DNA of 64,000 bases from contig JACRFB010000018.1 in the NCBI GenBank assembly GCA_016218045.1, positions 1-64,000 on the forward strand, given 5' to 3'. This document shows positions 17,043 to 28,600 of the stretch, in pieces (the stretch's first letter is position 1; each line of letters begins with the position of its first letter). A program made the position numbers and the translations under genes. The notes below the pieces were generated by a model. That model did not search any database and was not told where the DNA came from. It worked only from the letters and a program-made list of their open reading frames with translations. The DNA is from Ignavibacteriota bacterium. GTDB taxonomy: Bacteria; Bacteroidota; Ignavibacteria; SZUA-365.

Positions 17043-17571
17043 AGGATGAGAGCCGCTGTTGGAGTGTCGGACCGGTTTCGACGACACATCGTCCGGCAGT
17101 AGGATTTGGATACATATGCAGCGAGTGTACGCGCGGGGAAATATCTCTCACATAGGTGGTGAGAAACAGGTCATGCGACGGCCATGAGGGAATCCGCAGT
17201 AATAGATCCATCACAAGATTCAGCGCGTATATATACAGTTGGCCGTAGTTCTTCGGTGCGATTTGAATACGACCGCTATCTTGATCTGCGGAGCTTCATG
17301 CCGTCTGATGAGCGACACTGTCCCTTGAATGGCGCCCGCATTCCAGTTATCGCTCACGAGCACACTAGCATGCGGCCCACCCGCAGGCCGTTCATGCGGA
17401 TCGGCAGCACTGTGTCATTCCGCACATAATCCTCGTAGCCGCGGCCGATTATCATTCCCTGGCGTTTGCATCGAGTCATGGAAACGCACATGCGCTCGCA
17501 GCCAGGCTGTGGTGTCTACGCGGCACGGGAGCGGTGTTTCTGACACAGAGCCGTCAAGAAAACCGACGCTA
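17043..17571. other. Intergenic region, possible decayed coding remnant
   Basis: No intact gene. On the minus strand a short frame near 17490-17360 reads MIIGRGYEDYVRNDTVLPIR and is cut by a stop, with plausible coding-like continuation in another frame (SDNWNAGAIQGTVSLI). This may be the worn-down end of a gene, but I cannot name it. Confidence 0.3.
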
Positions 17572-17727
17572 TTATTCCGCGTGGGTCTTCTCTCTCTTCT
17601 GCAGCTCCCGCAGCGAATCCTCATACTTCGACTTCAAGTGATAATACTTGACGATCGCGATAACGATGATTGCGGTGAAGACAAGGAGTACCGCGGAGGT
17701 GGGTAGAAGTACTTCGAGCAAATTCAT
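17572..17727 (-). CDS. Small single-pass membrane protein (51 aa)
   Basis: A short gene of 51 codons plus stop. The protein starts MNLLEVLLPTSAVLLVFTAI and has one clear transmembrane segment at about residues 6-26. A charged, probably coiled tail follows (KYYHLKSKYEDSLRELQKRE) with end THAE, so about 25 residues lie in the cytoplasm. GGAGA lies six bases before the ATG, an ideal ribosome site, which together with the membrane-plus-coil layout argues that it is real. No family is recognised. It stands alone between the DUF362 gene and the AbgT-type transporter, on the opposite strand from both. Confidence 0.65.
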   Translation of the reverse strand: MNLLEVLLPTSAVLLVFTAIIVIAIVKYYHLKSKYEDSLRELQKREKTHAE

Positions 17728-17936
17728 GGCATTCTCCGACATTCTGCCATTACGAGTTTGTCACACATGCGTACGGGAGCTCCGCACCCCGGCAACTTAC
17801 CCGGGCTCAATAGCTGAAGCAATCGGGATCGAATGCCTTGGATGTAGAATTTGCATCACACGATTCCGTCAGCGTTCTGCGCACCACACGCCGATCCATG
17901 GTTCCGTCACCTGCAGCGAGTGTGCGCACAGCATTG

Positions 17937-17966
17937 TTGTTTTGCACGGTGAGAACCCCGTACCTT
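17937..17966 (+). promoter_or_regulatory. Candidate promoter (TTGTTT-N18-TACCTT)
   Basis: TTGTTT 17937-17942, 18-base spacer, TACCTT 17961-17966, about 58 bases before the AbgT-type transporter start. It fits the pattern seen at other sites in the window. Confidence 0.4.
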
Positions 17967-18024
17967 CGTGCTTTCATCTACATTTCACACGCTGTGTATG
18001 CAGCCAAACGGGGAGTAAACTCCA

Positions 18025-19674
18025 ATGATACGGAAGGGGAGTCTCAACAGGCTGCGGGCATTGTTGTCCGCCGGGAAATCGCGAGGGATTGAGGGGCCAG
18101 AGTTTCATCTGGATGGCGCAGCGGGGAAAGGCCACGCAGTGGCGTCGCACGGGGGAGCGCGAAAGGGCAGTCGAGTGCTCGACCGGTTCGAACGAGTCGG
18201 GAATCGTGTGCCCGATCCGGTGGTCCTGTTTGTCGTGGCCCTCGTTGCGACATGGATCATTTCAGCACTGCTGGCAGGTCGGGATTTCGGACTGACCGAT
18301 CCGCGCACATCGGCGCCACTGCGCATCAACGACCTGCTGACACTTCCGTCGTTCGCGGTCTTCTTCTCGGGCATGACGCAGGCCTTTGTCTCCTTCCCTC
18401 CACTCGGCCTGGTTCTCGTGATGGTGATAGGCGTCGGAGTGGCGGAAAAGTCGGGGCTCGTCGGTGCGATACTTCGTGGTGTGCTTGCGATCGCGTCGCC
18501 GCGTGTGTTGACGCCGCTGGTCGCCATCGCCTCGATCTGCGCCCATCTGCTTGCGGATTCGGCCATCGTGATCTTGCTGCCGCTCGCGGGCGCGTTGTTC
18601 TACGTTTCCGGCAGGCATCCGCTCGCGGGCATCATCGCGGCCTTCGGGCCGCTGGCGGGTGTGATCTTCGCGAACTTTTTTCCTTCTGGTCTTGACGCGC
18701 TGCTTGCCGGCTTCTCGGAGGGGGGCGCACGGATCGTCGATCCCGCCTATCAAGTCGGGCCGTTGAGCAACTACTGGCTGGCGATCGCCACGTCGGTTGT
18801 GGTTGTGCCTCTCACATGGTGGCTCGTTGAGAGAGTGGTGGAGCCGCGCCTGCGCGGTGTGGTGGTCGATGGTGATCCCGCACTCATGCCGACGGCGCCC
18901 GAGGTGACCGCGCAGGAGAGGCGCGGACTCTGGGCCGCGCTCGCAACAGCTCTGGTTTTTGCGGCAGCGATGGTCATCACTGTCGCGCCCGCATCATCAC
19001 CCTTCCGTGCTCCCGACGGTTCGCTGAGCGGCGCCGGATCACCGTTGATGATGGGGCTGATTCCATTACTTCTCGTCGGCACGCTGCTTCCCTCCATCGC
19101 CTTCGGTGTGAGTGCACGCACGTTCCGCGGACACCGCGAAGTGATCGACGGCATGGTCACGACCATGTCGTCGATGGGCGCCTACATCGTGATGGTTTTT
19201 TTCGCGGCCTTGTTCACCAAGGCCTTTGCCGACTCGAATCTGGGCGCGCTCATCGCGTTGAAAGGCGCCGGATTTTTACGCGCGCTCGGCATGCCCCCCG
19301 CGGTGATGATCATCGGCGTGGTGCTTCTCACCGCGTCACTCGACATGCTCGTTCCTTCGGCTTCCGCCAAGTGGGCTCTGCTGGCGCCGATACTCGTGCC
19401 GATGCTGATGAGTGTGGGGATAGCGCCCGAGCTGACACAGGCCGCGTTCCGCCTCGGCGACGGACCGGTCAACGTGCTTACACCACTGATGGCGCATTTC
19501 CCGCTTGTACTCGCGTTCTGCCGGCGCTATGTGACAAAGGTCGGAGTCGGCACACTCATGTCGCTGCTCCTGCCTCTCGGCATAATGTATCTTCTTGTGG
19601 AAATCGTGCTGCTGCTGTGCTGGTGGGGACTGGGCCTGCCGCTCGGGATCGGCTCGCGGTACACGTATCCGTAA
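18025..19674 (+). CDS. AbgT family transporter
   Basis: A 549-residue inner-membrane transporter of the AbgT family, whose characterised members move p-aminobenzoyl-glutamate in or export antifolate sulfonamides. The conserved opening RFERVGNRVPDPVVLFV begins near residue 54, after a long polar N-terminal extension that may be partly untranslated. Internal motifs include MVIGVGVAEKSGL, HLLADSAIVILLPLAGALF and a PVNVLTPLMAHFPLVLAF loop. About a dozen hydrophobic segments are visible. GGGAG lies nine bases upstream of the ATG. Substrate is not determined. The next gene, a DAACS carrier, follows after about 140 bases on the same strand. Confidence 0.88.
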   Translation: MIRKGSLNRLRALLSAGKSRGIEGPEFHLDGAAGKGHAVASHGGARKGSRVLDRFERVGNRVPDPVVLFVVALVATWIISALLAGRDFGLTDPRTSAPLRINDLLTLPSFAVFFSGMTQAFVSFPPLGLVLVMVIGVGVAEKSGLVGAILRGVLAIASPRVLTPLVAIASICAHLLADSAIVILLPLAGALFYVSGRHPLAGIIAAFGPLAGVIFANFFPSGLDALLAGFSEGGARIVDPAYQVGPLSNYWLAIATSVVVVPLTWWLVERVVEPRLRGVVVDGDPALMPTAPEVTAQERRGLWAALATALVFAAAMVITVAPASSPFRAPDGSLSGAGSPLMMGLIPLLLVGTLLPSIAFGVSARTFRGHREVIDGMVTTMSSMGAYIVMVFFAALFTKAFADSNLGALIALKGAGFLRALGMPPAVMIIGVVLLTASLDMLVPSASAKWALLAPILVPMLMSVGIAPELTQAAFRLGDGPVNVLTPLMAHFPLVLAFCRRYVTKVGVGTLMSLLLPLGIMYLLVEIVLLLCWWGLGLPLGIGSRYTYP

Positions 19675-19812
19675 CACGACGCGCCATTGACTCCCGGCGC
19701 GGCGAATAGTCGCGGTGCTACCGGCTGCCGCGGCGCATGTTTCCGGGCAAGAAGAATCTGAGTACTTTCGCCTCACCATCATTCTCCTCCCCACACGACA
19801 TCCCCGCTTCCC

Positions 19813-21024
19813 GTGACTCTGCCCCGACCCTCGCTCACGACTTTGATTTTCACCGGCATGGGGATCGGCCTGGCTATCGGGTGGATCTTTCCCGATGCAG
19901 GAGTCGCGCTTAAACCGCTGAGCACCATTTTCATCAGGCTCATCCGCAGCATCATCGCGCCGCTTCTCTTTTCAACACTTGTTGTTGGAATCGCGGGCCA
20001 TGGCAGTCTGCGCGAAGTAGGCCGTCTCGGTCTGAAGTCCATTGTGTATTTCGAGGTCGTCACAACATTTGCCCTTCTCGTCGGACTGCTTGCCGTGAAC
20101 ATCGTGCGCCCGGGCGACGGCGTGAATCTCCATTCCGTGGCGGCGGGCGACATTGTTGCGAAGCAGCAGACTTTCAGCGACGTGCTCGTTCACATTGTGC
20201 CACAGAGCATCGTGCAGGCGATGGCCGAAGGCGAGGTTCTGCAGATCGTCATATACGCCATTCTGTTCGCGAGCGCATTGTCGCTGGTGCCGTCCGAGAA
20301 GCGCGGGTCACTCGTCGCATTCTTCGACGCCCTGGCGGAGACGATGTTCAAGTTCACCGGCATCGTGATGCGGTATGCGCCGATAGGGGTTGGCGCGGCG
20401 ATCGCGGTGACAGTGGGGCATCGTGGCCCATCGGTGCTGATCAACCTCGGTTTGCTCATACTCACTCTGTACGGCGCGCTGCTGGTATTTGTCCTCGCCG
20501 TGCTTGTTCCGGTCATGGTCATTGCGCGTATTCCCGTGCGCACATTTTTCCGCGCGATCAAGGAACCTGCCATTATTGCGTTCTCCACGACCAGTTCCGA
20601 GGCGGCGCTGCCGAAGGCGATGCAGATCATGGAATCGTTCGGTGTGCCGCGACGTATCGTCGCCTTTGTCCTTCCGACAGGATACAGTTTCAATCTCGAC
20701 GGCAGCACGCTGTACCTGGCGCTTGCATCGGTCTTTGTCGCCCAGGCGGCGGGAGTGGAGATGCCGCTCGCGTCACAGATCCTCATGATGCTCACGCTGA
20801 TGCTCACAACAAAGGGCGTAGCCGGTATACCCCGCGCCTCGCTCGTGATCCTCGCGGGCACCCTTGCCTCGTTCAACCTGCCGCTCGAAGGCGTGGCCGT
20901 CATTCTCGGCATCGACGAGATCCTCGACATGGGACGCACCACGCTCAATGTCATCGGCAACTGCCTCGCAACCGCGGTCATCGCCCGCTGGGAAGGCGAA
21001 CTGCCGCCGAATGGAGCGGGGTAA
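19813..21024 (+). CDS. Dicarboxylate/amino acid:cation symporter (DAACS)
   Basis: A 403-residue inner-membrane symporter of the glutamate transporter-like fold (GltP/GltT/DctA). It has the reentrant-loop serine motif STTSSEAALPKAM, the TM7 motif YSFNLDGSTLYLALASVF, GIPRASLVILAGTL in the second reentrant loop, and the TM8 signature ILGIDEILDMGRTTLNVIGN. The aspartate and arginine in the last bind substrate and cation in known members; R at this place points to acidic substrates such as glutamate, aspartate or C4-dicarboxylates. It starts with GTG and lacks a clear Shine-Dalgarno; no upstream ATG in frame is better. Confidence 0.9.
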   Translation: MTLPRPSLTTLIFTGMGIGLAIGWIFPDAGVALKPLSTIFIRLIRSIIAPLLFSTLVVGIAGHGSLREVGRLGLKSIVYFEVVTTFALLVGLLAVNIVRPGDGVNLHSVAAGDIVAKQQTFSDVLVHIVPQSIVQAMAEGEVLQIVIYAILFASALSLVPSEKRGSLVAFFDALAETMFKFTGIVMRYAPIGVGAAIAVTVGHRGPSVLINLGLLILTLYGALLVFVLAVLVPVMVIARIPVRTFFRAIKEPAIIAFSTTSSEAALPKAMQIMESFGVPRRIVAFVLPTGYSFNLDGSTLYLALASVFVAQAAGVEMPLASQILMMLTLMLTTKGVAGIPRASLVILAGTLASFNLPLEGVAVILGIDEILDMGRTTLNVIGNCLATAVIARWEGELPPNGAG

Positions 21025-21427
21025 CAGGAGAGTCGGGTCTCACGCACCTCTTCCGCAAGAGTACATTAGATCTCACTCCTTGAGGTGTCTTACCTCCGGG
21101 CTCTGTACGAAACAGCGTACGAGCCACCTGTTCTGGCTGTTCAGCATATTTGGATTACGCAGAGGTGTGCGGTATTTTTCACTGTACACGCCCTACGATT
21201 AGGCCACGTGTCCACGGTCGTCGGCGTTTACGGGAATTAGTTTATGTATGATTGGTAACGCGATCACATTACGAGAGGTATTCGCGTATCAAGAGGTAGC
21301 TACGATTGTGAGATAACCACTACACTGAGGAATCTTCGGCGTGAATTCGATACACGTGTCGACTACACCATCGTCCACCACGTTGAAACAACCTCACCAT
21401 GTTACATTCGAGATGGGTACGATCATG
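21025..21427. other. Intergenic region
   Basis: No gene, repeat or clear terminator seen. The short frame from 20864 into this region is a shadow of the symporter. The GTG at 21341 opens the frame of the next gene, but a signal peptide begins only at 21428. Confidence 0.5.
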
Positions 21428-24400
21428 AAAAGCACGTCCATCCTCATCGTTGGTACTATCATCTTCTTATTTTGTTGTACTCCTCACGTTTGGGCACGTG
21501 CAGGATCAGCGGCTGCGCAGGTGCAAAAGCTCATGTCGCCAACCATAGGATTCTGGGAGAACAAGGGACAGGTCCGAAATCAGAATGGTGAGGCACGGCG
21601 TGACCTGCTCTACATCGGTATTCTGCCGAGTGGAAAAGTTCATCTTCGAATGTCTGGTTTTAGCTATGAGTTGGTTTCACATCTGACCAACCAGGCCTGG
21701 ACTCAGCAGGAAGTGAACACTGCCGATGATTGTGTCGCGTTCAAAAGGCAACTGTCAGCGGCAAAGTGGATAAGGTCGCACCGCGTGGATGTGGATTTCC
21801 TCGGTGTGTCGCAATCGGTGAACGTGGAGGGGCTTGATGTCGCCCAGGACGTCAACCACTATTACCTCGACGGTATGCCCGAATCAGGTGTCACAGGTGT
21901 CCGTCGCTTCAACACAGTTGTCTATCGCGATGTGTATCCCGGCATTGATGTACGCTTTATTATGGCCAACTCGGAGAACTTCTCAGGTGGGATCAAGTAC
22001 GAATTTGTTGTCCATCCTGGTGCTGATCCAACTCAAATACGGATGCGCCTCACCGGACAAAGTTCGCTTTTGATCGACTCAAAAGGGAATTTAATTATAG
22101 GGACGAGCAAAGGGACTATCAGGGAAGCTGCTCCAGTAAGCTATATATTACACAATTCGAATCCTCTGATTGGGAGTCGCGAAACTCGAACTATGGTTGT
22201 ATCCGCATTTGATGTGAAGAACGACACATTGAGTTTCTCCATTCGGACGTACGATCGAACAAAAACACTGATAATAGATCCGACCGTTTCGTGGTCGACG
22301 TTTTATGGAGGCAGCGGTACAGATTATTTCTACGGAACCTTTACTGACGGCAGTGGCAATGTCGTGGTAAGCGGCGGCACAACGAGTTCATCGAACATTG
22401 CCACATCTGGGGTGCATCAGGTGACCTACGCTGGGAATGAGGATGCGGTGACCGTGATGTTCGATGTACAGGGAGGCCGGCAATGGGGGACTTATTTTGG
22501 TGGAGCCGCTCAAGATGCTGCATATTACAACATAATCGATAGCAATGGTGACATTTTTGTAGGTGGTACCACCCTCAGTTCGAGTGGGATCGCGACTACA
22601 GGAGCGCACCAAACAAGTTACGGTGGAAGTGGAGATGGTTTCATTCTCGCGCTCAGTCCGTCAGGGACTAGATCGTGGTCCACATATTTTGGCGGTGCAA
22701 GTGATGAAGTGGCCGGCTATCTCGTGAGTGATCAGGGCGAAAGCCGCGCCGTGTACTTTTCAGGCAATACCAGCAGTTCCTCCGGCATCGCCTCACCGGG
22801 AGCCTATCAGACAACGTTTGGTGGAACCTATGATGCGTTCCTCGTGAAACTGCGTGCTTCATCTGGAACAGTAATATGGTCAACTTACTACGGCGGTAGC
22901 GGTGATGATCATGGCCATGGCCTCGCGATCGCAGAAAACAGTGACGTTTTTCTCACTGGTTTTGCCGGCAGTACTTCTGGCATCGCAACCGCAGGAACAC
23001 ATCAGACGAGTAACGGCGGATCGACCGATGCGATGATTGTCCGCTTTGACTCCGCAGGCTCGCGCATCTGGGGTACCTATTATGGCGGGTATGGAGCGGA
23101 CGGTGCCAATGGTATATCCTGCGATGACCACGGCCGGGTCGTCATCCATGGCAATACCACGAGTACATCCAGTATTGCATCATCGGGTGCATTTCAAACT
23201 TCTTACTCGGGGGGGTATGACGGATTCGTTGCGAGACTGTCAGGTACAGGTACCCGTCTATGGGGGACGTATTTGGGTGGTCCGAGCGAGGACAGAAGTT
23301 TTTGGACGGAAACGAATCAAGATTGTGAGATCTATATCAGCGGCTCCACTCAGAGTACAAGTGGTATCGGGACGACGGGAACACCACAGCCCGCACATGG
23401 TGGTGGTGGAAACGACGGGTTCGTAGTGAAGTTTGATTCAAGCGGTGCTCGAATGTGGGGAACCTACTTTGGTGGTAGTGGATGGGAATACGGACGGACC
23501 GTGGCATTGGATGGAAACGGAGGCGTGTACCTCTGTGGAGAGACGCAAAGTACGAGTGGAATAGCGACCTCCGGCGCTTATCAGGTAACAAATGGAGGTG
23601 GTAGTGACGGCTTTATAGTGCGTCTTACGGATGGCAGCGGATCCACGCAGAGGTCTGTTGCCACCTCGGCAGTGAGTGGAAGCCCCTTCTGTCCGGGAGA
23701 CACCGTTATTGTTACATTCACAATCACAGGCACATTTAATGCGGGCAATACTTTTTCCGCACAATTATCCAGTGTTTCAGGCAGCTTTGCCATACCTGTC
23801 ACGATCGGAACAAGGGATTCAATCACAGCAGGGCCGATCATCTGCATCATCCCGATGAATACACAGCCTGGCTCAATGTACAGGATTCGGGTCATCGCAT
23901 CGAATCCATCTGTAATTGGAAGTGACAACGGTAGTAATCTGACAATCGCCGACTTCCCGACCGCCGCCATTAGCGCACTCGGCAATACAACAATCTGTGT
24001 CGGTGATAGCGTGGGATTGCAGGCGAATTCTGGTCCAGGGTATTCGTATCGATGGAAGAAGGACGGTACTACTGTGAGTGGTGCCCTCGGGCAGGTGTAC
24101 CATGCGCGGTATGCAGCCGTATATACAGTGGTTGTAACAAATGCGAGCGGCTGTTCCTCCGAATCATCTCCTGTTTCCGTGTCACATTATCCAGCCGATC
24201 CGACAAGCCTCGTTTGGACTGGTGCAGGTAGCCGGATCTGGAGCACTACAGGGAATTGGGATAATCCATGTGTCATACCAACAACCGGTGATACTGTCAT
24301 TATTCCTCCGCAAACTAATCCTCCTTTGGGCGTTCCTAGCATCACGCTATCGCGCTTTTCATTGGATAATGCAGGAGGGACCACTCTCGAGGGGACACTG

Positions 24401-25534
24401 ACAATTACAGGCACCCTGGAACTTCATGCAGGTAGGATATCTGCCGGATTACACCACATTTATATGTCACAGGGTGCTGAGATATCCGCCTTCGACAGCG
24501 CAGCGTACGTTGTTACCGACTCCACTGGAAGTCTGGTGTACGAGGGGCTTGGATCGGGGGGAACCACTCGCTTTGTCCCGTACCCGGTTGGCTCGCGTGC
24601 ATTCAGCTACACACCCGTGAGTTTGCAGAACACCGGAACACTCGATGATTACTCCATCCGTGTGATGGATGATGTATTGACAGGAGGGGTATCAGGGGCA
24701 GTCATCTCTTCGAATGTTGTCGGAAAAACGTGGATGATTAACGAGGCACAGTCAGGCGGGAGCAATGCATCGTTTTCACTACAGTGGAATGTAGGTAATG
24801 AGCTATCGGGATTCGATAGGACATCGTGTTACATAGCAAGGCATAATGGGGCTAACTGGCAGCGTCGAACGCCGTTTATCGCCGCATCGGGGTCGGATCC
24901 TTATTCGTTGGTGATAATGAATGTCACTGCATTATCACCCTTCGCCGTCGGTGATGCTGGTTCTCCGCTTCCAGTACAGTTCTTGCACATCGCAGCCGAG
25001 AGATACGAATCCGGTGTGCGGATCATATGGCGCACGGCATCGGAACGCAACAACCTGGGCTTCCAAGTCGAAAGACGTGTGGACGACAATTCTGAGTGGA
25101 GTGTCGTTGGATTTGTACCATCGCATGCAACTGCGGAGAATGGAGGCTCATACTCTTATATCGACAGGATGGAATTACGCGACCCAACTATCTATCGATT
25201 GCGGCAACAGGACATGGATGGGACCAGTCAGCTTTCCCCCGAATGTCGTATCACCGCGGAGTACCTATCCGAGACACCGCTACGCTGTGTATTTGCACCT
25301 CATCCTGTAAAAGGGGCGGGTACCGTCCGAATAACTTCGGCCCAACGCGGGAGCGGCCGTTTCATTGTTTACGACGCCTTCGGAAGGACTGTTTTACCCT
25401 TACGGACTCTGGAATTGCGTCCGGGTGAAAATGTTATTGGCTTTGACATGTCATCACAACCGCATGGCCTTTACTGGTATTCCCTCGATTGTGGCGATCA
25501 TCGCGTGACGGGGCACTTCGTTATCGGAGGGTAG
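21428..25534 (+). CDS. Large SBBP-repeat adhesin-like protein with T9SS sorting domain
   Basis: A 1,368-residue secreted protein. Signal peptide MKSTSILIVGTIIFLFCCTP; DUF7948-like domain (FWENKGQVRNQNGEARRDLL, NHYYLDGMPESGV, VYRDVYPGIDVRFI). Seven SBBP-type repeats follow at about 70-residue spacing, each opening W-[SG]-T-[YF]-[YFL]-G-G (WSTFYGGSGTDYF, WGTYFGGAAQDAA, WSTYFGGASDEVA, WSTYYGGSGDDHG and so on). Then an Ig-like region with CPGDTV and CVGDSV, a wide beta domain, a fibronectin-like strand set (RTASERNNLGFQVERR) and a T9SS end (VFAPHPVKGAGTVRIT ... HGLYWYSLDCG). The frame is open from a GTG at 21341; I prefer 21428 because the signal peptide starts there. Function unknown; surface display or release is expected. 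Confidence 0.85.
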   Translation, partial: KSTSILIVGTIIFLFCCTPHVWARAGSAAAQVQKLMSPTIGFWENKGQVRNQNGEARRDLLYIGILPSGKVHLRMSGFSYELVSHLTNQAWTQQEVNTADDCVAFKRQLSAAKWIRSHRVDVDFLGVSQSVNVEGLDVAQDVNHYYLDGMPESGVTGVRRFNTVVYRDVYPGIDVRFIMANSENFSGGIKYEFVVHPGADPTQIRMRLTGQSSLLIDSKGNLIIGTSKGTIREAAPVSYILHNSNPLIGSRETRTMVVSAFDVKNDTLSFSIRTYDRTKTLIIDPTVSWSTFYGGSGTDYFYGTFTDGSGNVVVSGGTTSSSNIATSGVHQVTYAGNEDAVTVMFDVQGGRQWGTYFGGAAQDAAYYNIIDSNGDIFVGGTTLSSSGIATTGAHQTSYGGSGDGFILALSPSGTRSWSTYFGGASDEVAGYLVSDQGESRAVYFSGNTSSSSGIASPGAYQTTFGGTYDAFLVKLRASSGTVIWSTYYGGSGDDHGHGLAIAENSDVFLTGFAGSTSGIATAGTHQTSNGGSTDAMIVRFDSAGSRIWGTYYGGYGADGANGISCDDHGRVVIHGNTTSTSSIASSGAFQTSYSGGYDGFVARLSGTGTRLWGTYLGGPSEDRSFWTETNQDCEIYISGSTQSTSGIGTTGTPQPAHGGGGNDGFVVKFDSSGARMWGTYFGGSGWEYGRTVALDGNGGVYLCGETQSTSGIATSGAYQVTNGGGSDGFIVRLTDGSGSTQRSVATSAVSGSPFCPGDTVIVTFTITGTFNAGNTFSAQLSSVSGSFAIPVTIGTRDSITAGPIICIIPMNTQPGSMYRIRVIASNPSVIGSDNGSNLTIADFPTAAISALGNTTICVGDSVGLQANSGPGYSYRWKKDGTTVSGALGQVYHARYAAVYTVVVTNASGCSSESSPVSVSHYPADPTSLVWTGAGSRIWSTTGNWDNPCVIPTTGDTVIIPPQTNPPLGVPSITLSRFSLDNAGGTTLEGTLTITGTLELHAGRISAGLHHIYMSQGAEISAFDSAAYVVTDSTGSLVYEGLGSGGTTRFVPYPVGSRAFSYTPVSLQNTGTLDDYSIRVMDDVLTGGVSGAVISSNVVGKTWMINEAQSGGSNASFSLQWNVGNELSGFDRTSCYIARHNGANWQRRTPFIAASGSDPYSLVIMNVTALSPFAVGDAGSPLPVQFLHIAAERYESGVRIIWRTASERNNLGFQVERRVDDNSEWSVVGFVPSHATAENGGSYSYIDRMELRDPTIYRLRQQDMDGTSQLSPECRITAEYLSETPLRCVFAPHPVKGAGTVRITSAQRGSGRFIVYDAFGRTVLPLRTLELRPGENVIGFDMSSQPHGLYWYSLDCGDHRVTGHFVIGG

Positions 25535-25606
25535 CGCGGAAATACCCTTCAGTCAGGATCGCCCTCCCTGCGTTGTCATACGACGTATCACAACCAGGAC
25601 GTGTTC

Positions 25607-28600
25607 ATGCGCACGAAGATGCCGGGAGCGGCGGGGTGCATCATCATTGTGCTCCTATGGATGGGAAACGGGGCGGCAGGAGTTGCACAGCCAACATTGC
25701 AAATCTCACGCCTCGTGAACAATTGGCCGACGATTGAACTGTATTACACGGTCTCGTGCGGCGGTGTGCGGCAGACGATTAACGATCCCGCGCGATTCAG
25801 CGTGCGCGAGCAGGGTTTTCCTGTCACGTTCGATACACAGAATTGTCCGGATACAAATGTGCGTTGTCCGCTCTCGATTGCGCTCGCGTTCGATGCGAGT
25901 GAGACCATGGCGGGCGCACGAAACCTAGCCGCGAAGGCGGCGGGGCACCGCTTCATCGATTCGCTGGATGGCAGCACCGACGAGGCCCTTGTCATCTGGT
26001 TCAATGACTCGGTGGCTGTGGCACAGTCACTGACTAGCGATTCGAGTCTGCTCCATAACGCTGTGCGAGGTATTCCGGCAAGCGGGGGGACGCGCTTTGA
26101 GGATGCCGGAATAGTTGCAGCGATGGAACTCGCAGCCGGTGCATCAAATGCATGCACAGCTCTGGTTATCGTGACTGATGGGGGTGGAAACACAGGTACT
26201 ATTTGGCAGAATGTCTTCTTTCCAATTGTTCGAGAAAAGAGAATCCGTGTGTACTCGATTGGAATCGGTAGCGGTGTGCAGATGGCCATTCTTGACAACA
26301 TCTCGATACTGACAGGTGGCAAAAGTTACCTGGTTCTCGATCCTGGTGAACTGCCAGCCGTATATTCTAGCATCGCACACATCTGTCTGCAGAGCTTCCA
26401 GGAATGCTCCTTATCCTACACCGCCGGATGCACGGACGGTTCCATCAGGACGGTGGACCTGGCCGTGTCGGGCATCTGCGGAGGATCGGATACCAAGGTG
26501 AAGTCGTACAAGGCCCCGAAGGATACATCGACGTTCACGACACTTCATTTCGGTATCGGACGTGCTGATGTGGAGGGGGATGGAACGTTCTCCGTGCCGC
26601 TGCTCCTGGAGGACACGGTCGACGGTGTACGGGCCGGCGTGTTCACGTGGTCATTGCTCGTGCCGGACTCGCTTGCTCTGTGTCTCGGCGCGGATGTCCC
26701 GCCGGGGAGCCCCTTCGCGGGACAATCGATCACGATGCAGACAATGTGGAGCGGGAAAGCCGGTAACACACGATATGATTTTTCGACGAACGACACGATC
26801 CTTCTCCAAAGCTCCCGGCCGTCGACGCCCGTGGCCTTGCTTCATTTCCGCGCGACAGACCGGCGCGGAAACGATACGGCATGCGGCACGTTTGATCTGA
26901 TCGACGGGGGCTTTTCATCGGGATGCCTGCGCGCGGCCTTCACCGATGCCGATCTCTGTGTTCGCGCCCGCGCGCCATTTGTCGTCTGTGATGGTGACAC
27001 GCTACCGCACGTCGCGTGGGATACAAATACCGATGCGTACACCCTCACACCGCCGCTTTTCACGACACGCGTGCGCAATGTCGGCGTAATTCCCGCGGAG
27101 ACATATCGTGTCACCATACAGTTCGATTCGCGCGATCTCGTGCTGACAGGGACCTTGCCCCTCACGCAGGCGGGATGGCCCGACACGTTGTTTCCCAATG
27201 AAACCGGCACGGCCTGGTGGGAGGGAGTGCTTTCACCACGTCTTGCGGGCGATTCGGTGCCCATCAGCTTCAGGCAGGAGTTCACGAATCACGCGCCGTT
27301 CTTGTGCGGGGGAAAGATGTGGGTACCCGCATCCGAACCGCGCGTGCGCGCAATCGGCTCGCCGCGTATGTGTGAGGGCGGCAGTGTTATGCTCACGGCG
27401 ACACCGGGATTTGTGCACTATGAATGGTCCGATGGACAAAGCGGTGACACGATCGTTGTACGCATAGGCGGCGCCTATTACTGCACGGTGACCGATACGT
27501 ACGGACGTATGAAGGATACACCGAAATTCTCCGTGGAAGTGGCTCCCCGGCCACGCCCGTATCTCGATCCCGCAGGACCGCTGGTACTATGCGACAGCAC
27601 CCCTGTACTGTTGCGTGTCATGCAGCCCTTCCAATCGTACCGCTGGTCGACGGGAGAAAACACACAATCGATTCTCGCCACACGGCCGGGTCGGTATTGG
27701 GCGGAGGTGACGGATGGCGCCGGTTGCACAGGCATCACCGACACACTGGTGATCACCATACGACGCGGGCCCGCGGCGATTGTGACTGGTCCGGCGCAGG
27801 CCTGCGCGGGCTCCGTTTCGACATGCAGGGCCAATGGTATTCCAGGCGCCCGGTATCGTTGGTTTGTGGAGGGTGCGGATATCCTGCTCGGTCACGACAC
27901 CGATGCCCTCACCGTGCGATGGGGCAGGGATTCCGTTGCGCGCATCGTGCTCGCGCTCACCGATTCGGCCGCACAGTGCACGGCCTTCGATACGCTTCAG
28001 GTGCGGATACTGTCGGCACCCGTCGCTCGAATCACACCGGCCGGTCCCACCGATGTGTGCGCCGGAGATTCCGTGGTGTTGGATGCGGGAGCGGGATATA
28101 CATCGTATCTCTGGTCCACCGGCCATCGCGGACGGCTGCTCACAGCAAAAACCAGTGCCGCGTATCACGCCATTGTGACGGATGCGCGTGGTTGCAGCGT
28201 GTCGACCGACACGGTGCACGTGATCGTGCGCCGTGCCCTGCGTCCGCGTATTGCAGGAACGCAGAGCGTCTGCGCAGGTGCGATGGAGCAGTATTCCGTG
28301 GCCGCCGCGTCGGGACAGTCCGTGCAATGGACCGTGACGGGAGGAGTAGTGCTCGGCGCTGCGGATCAACCCCTTGTGACGGTGCAATGGAGTGGAAGGG
28401 GAGCCGGAGGTGTGCGCGCGGAGCTGACGGACGGTCCCTGCTCGGCACACGACAGCGTACTGGTGCGTATCACCGCTGCAGCGACGCCTGCCATCACTAC
28501 CTCGGGCGCCACATCATTTTGTGAGGGAGATTCGGTGTCGCTCGATGCGGGGAGCGGCTACGCGGCGTATGCCTGGAGCGATGGATCAACAACACGGAGC

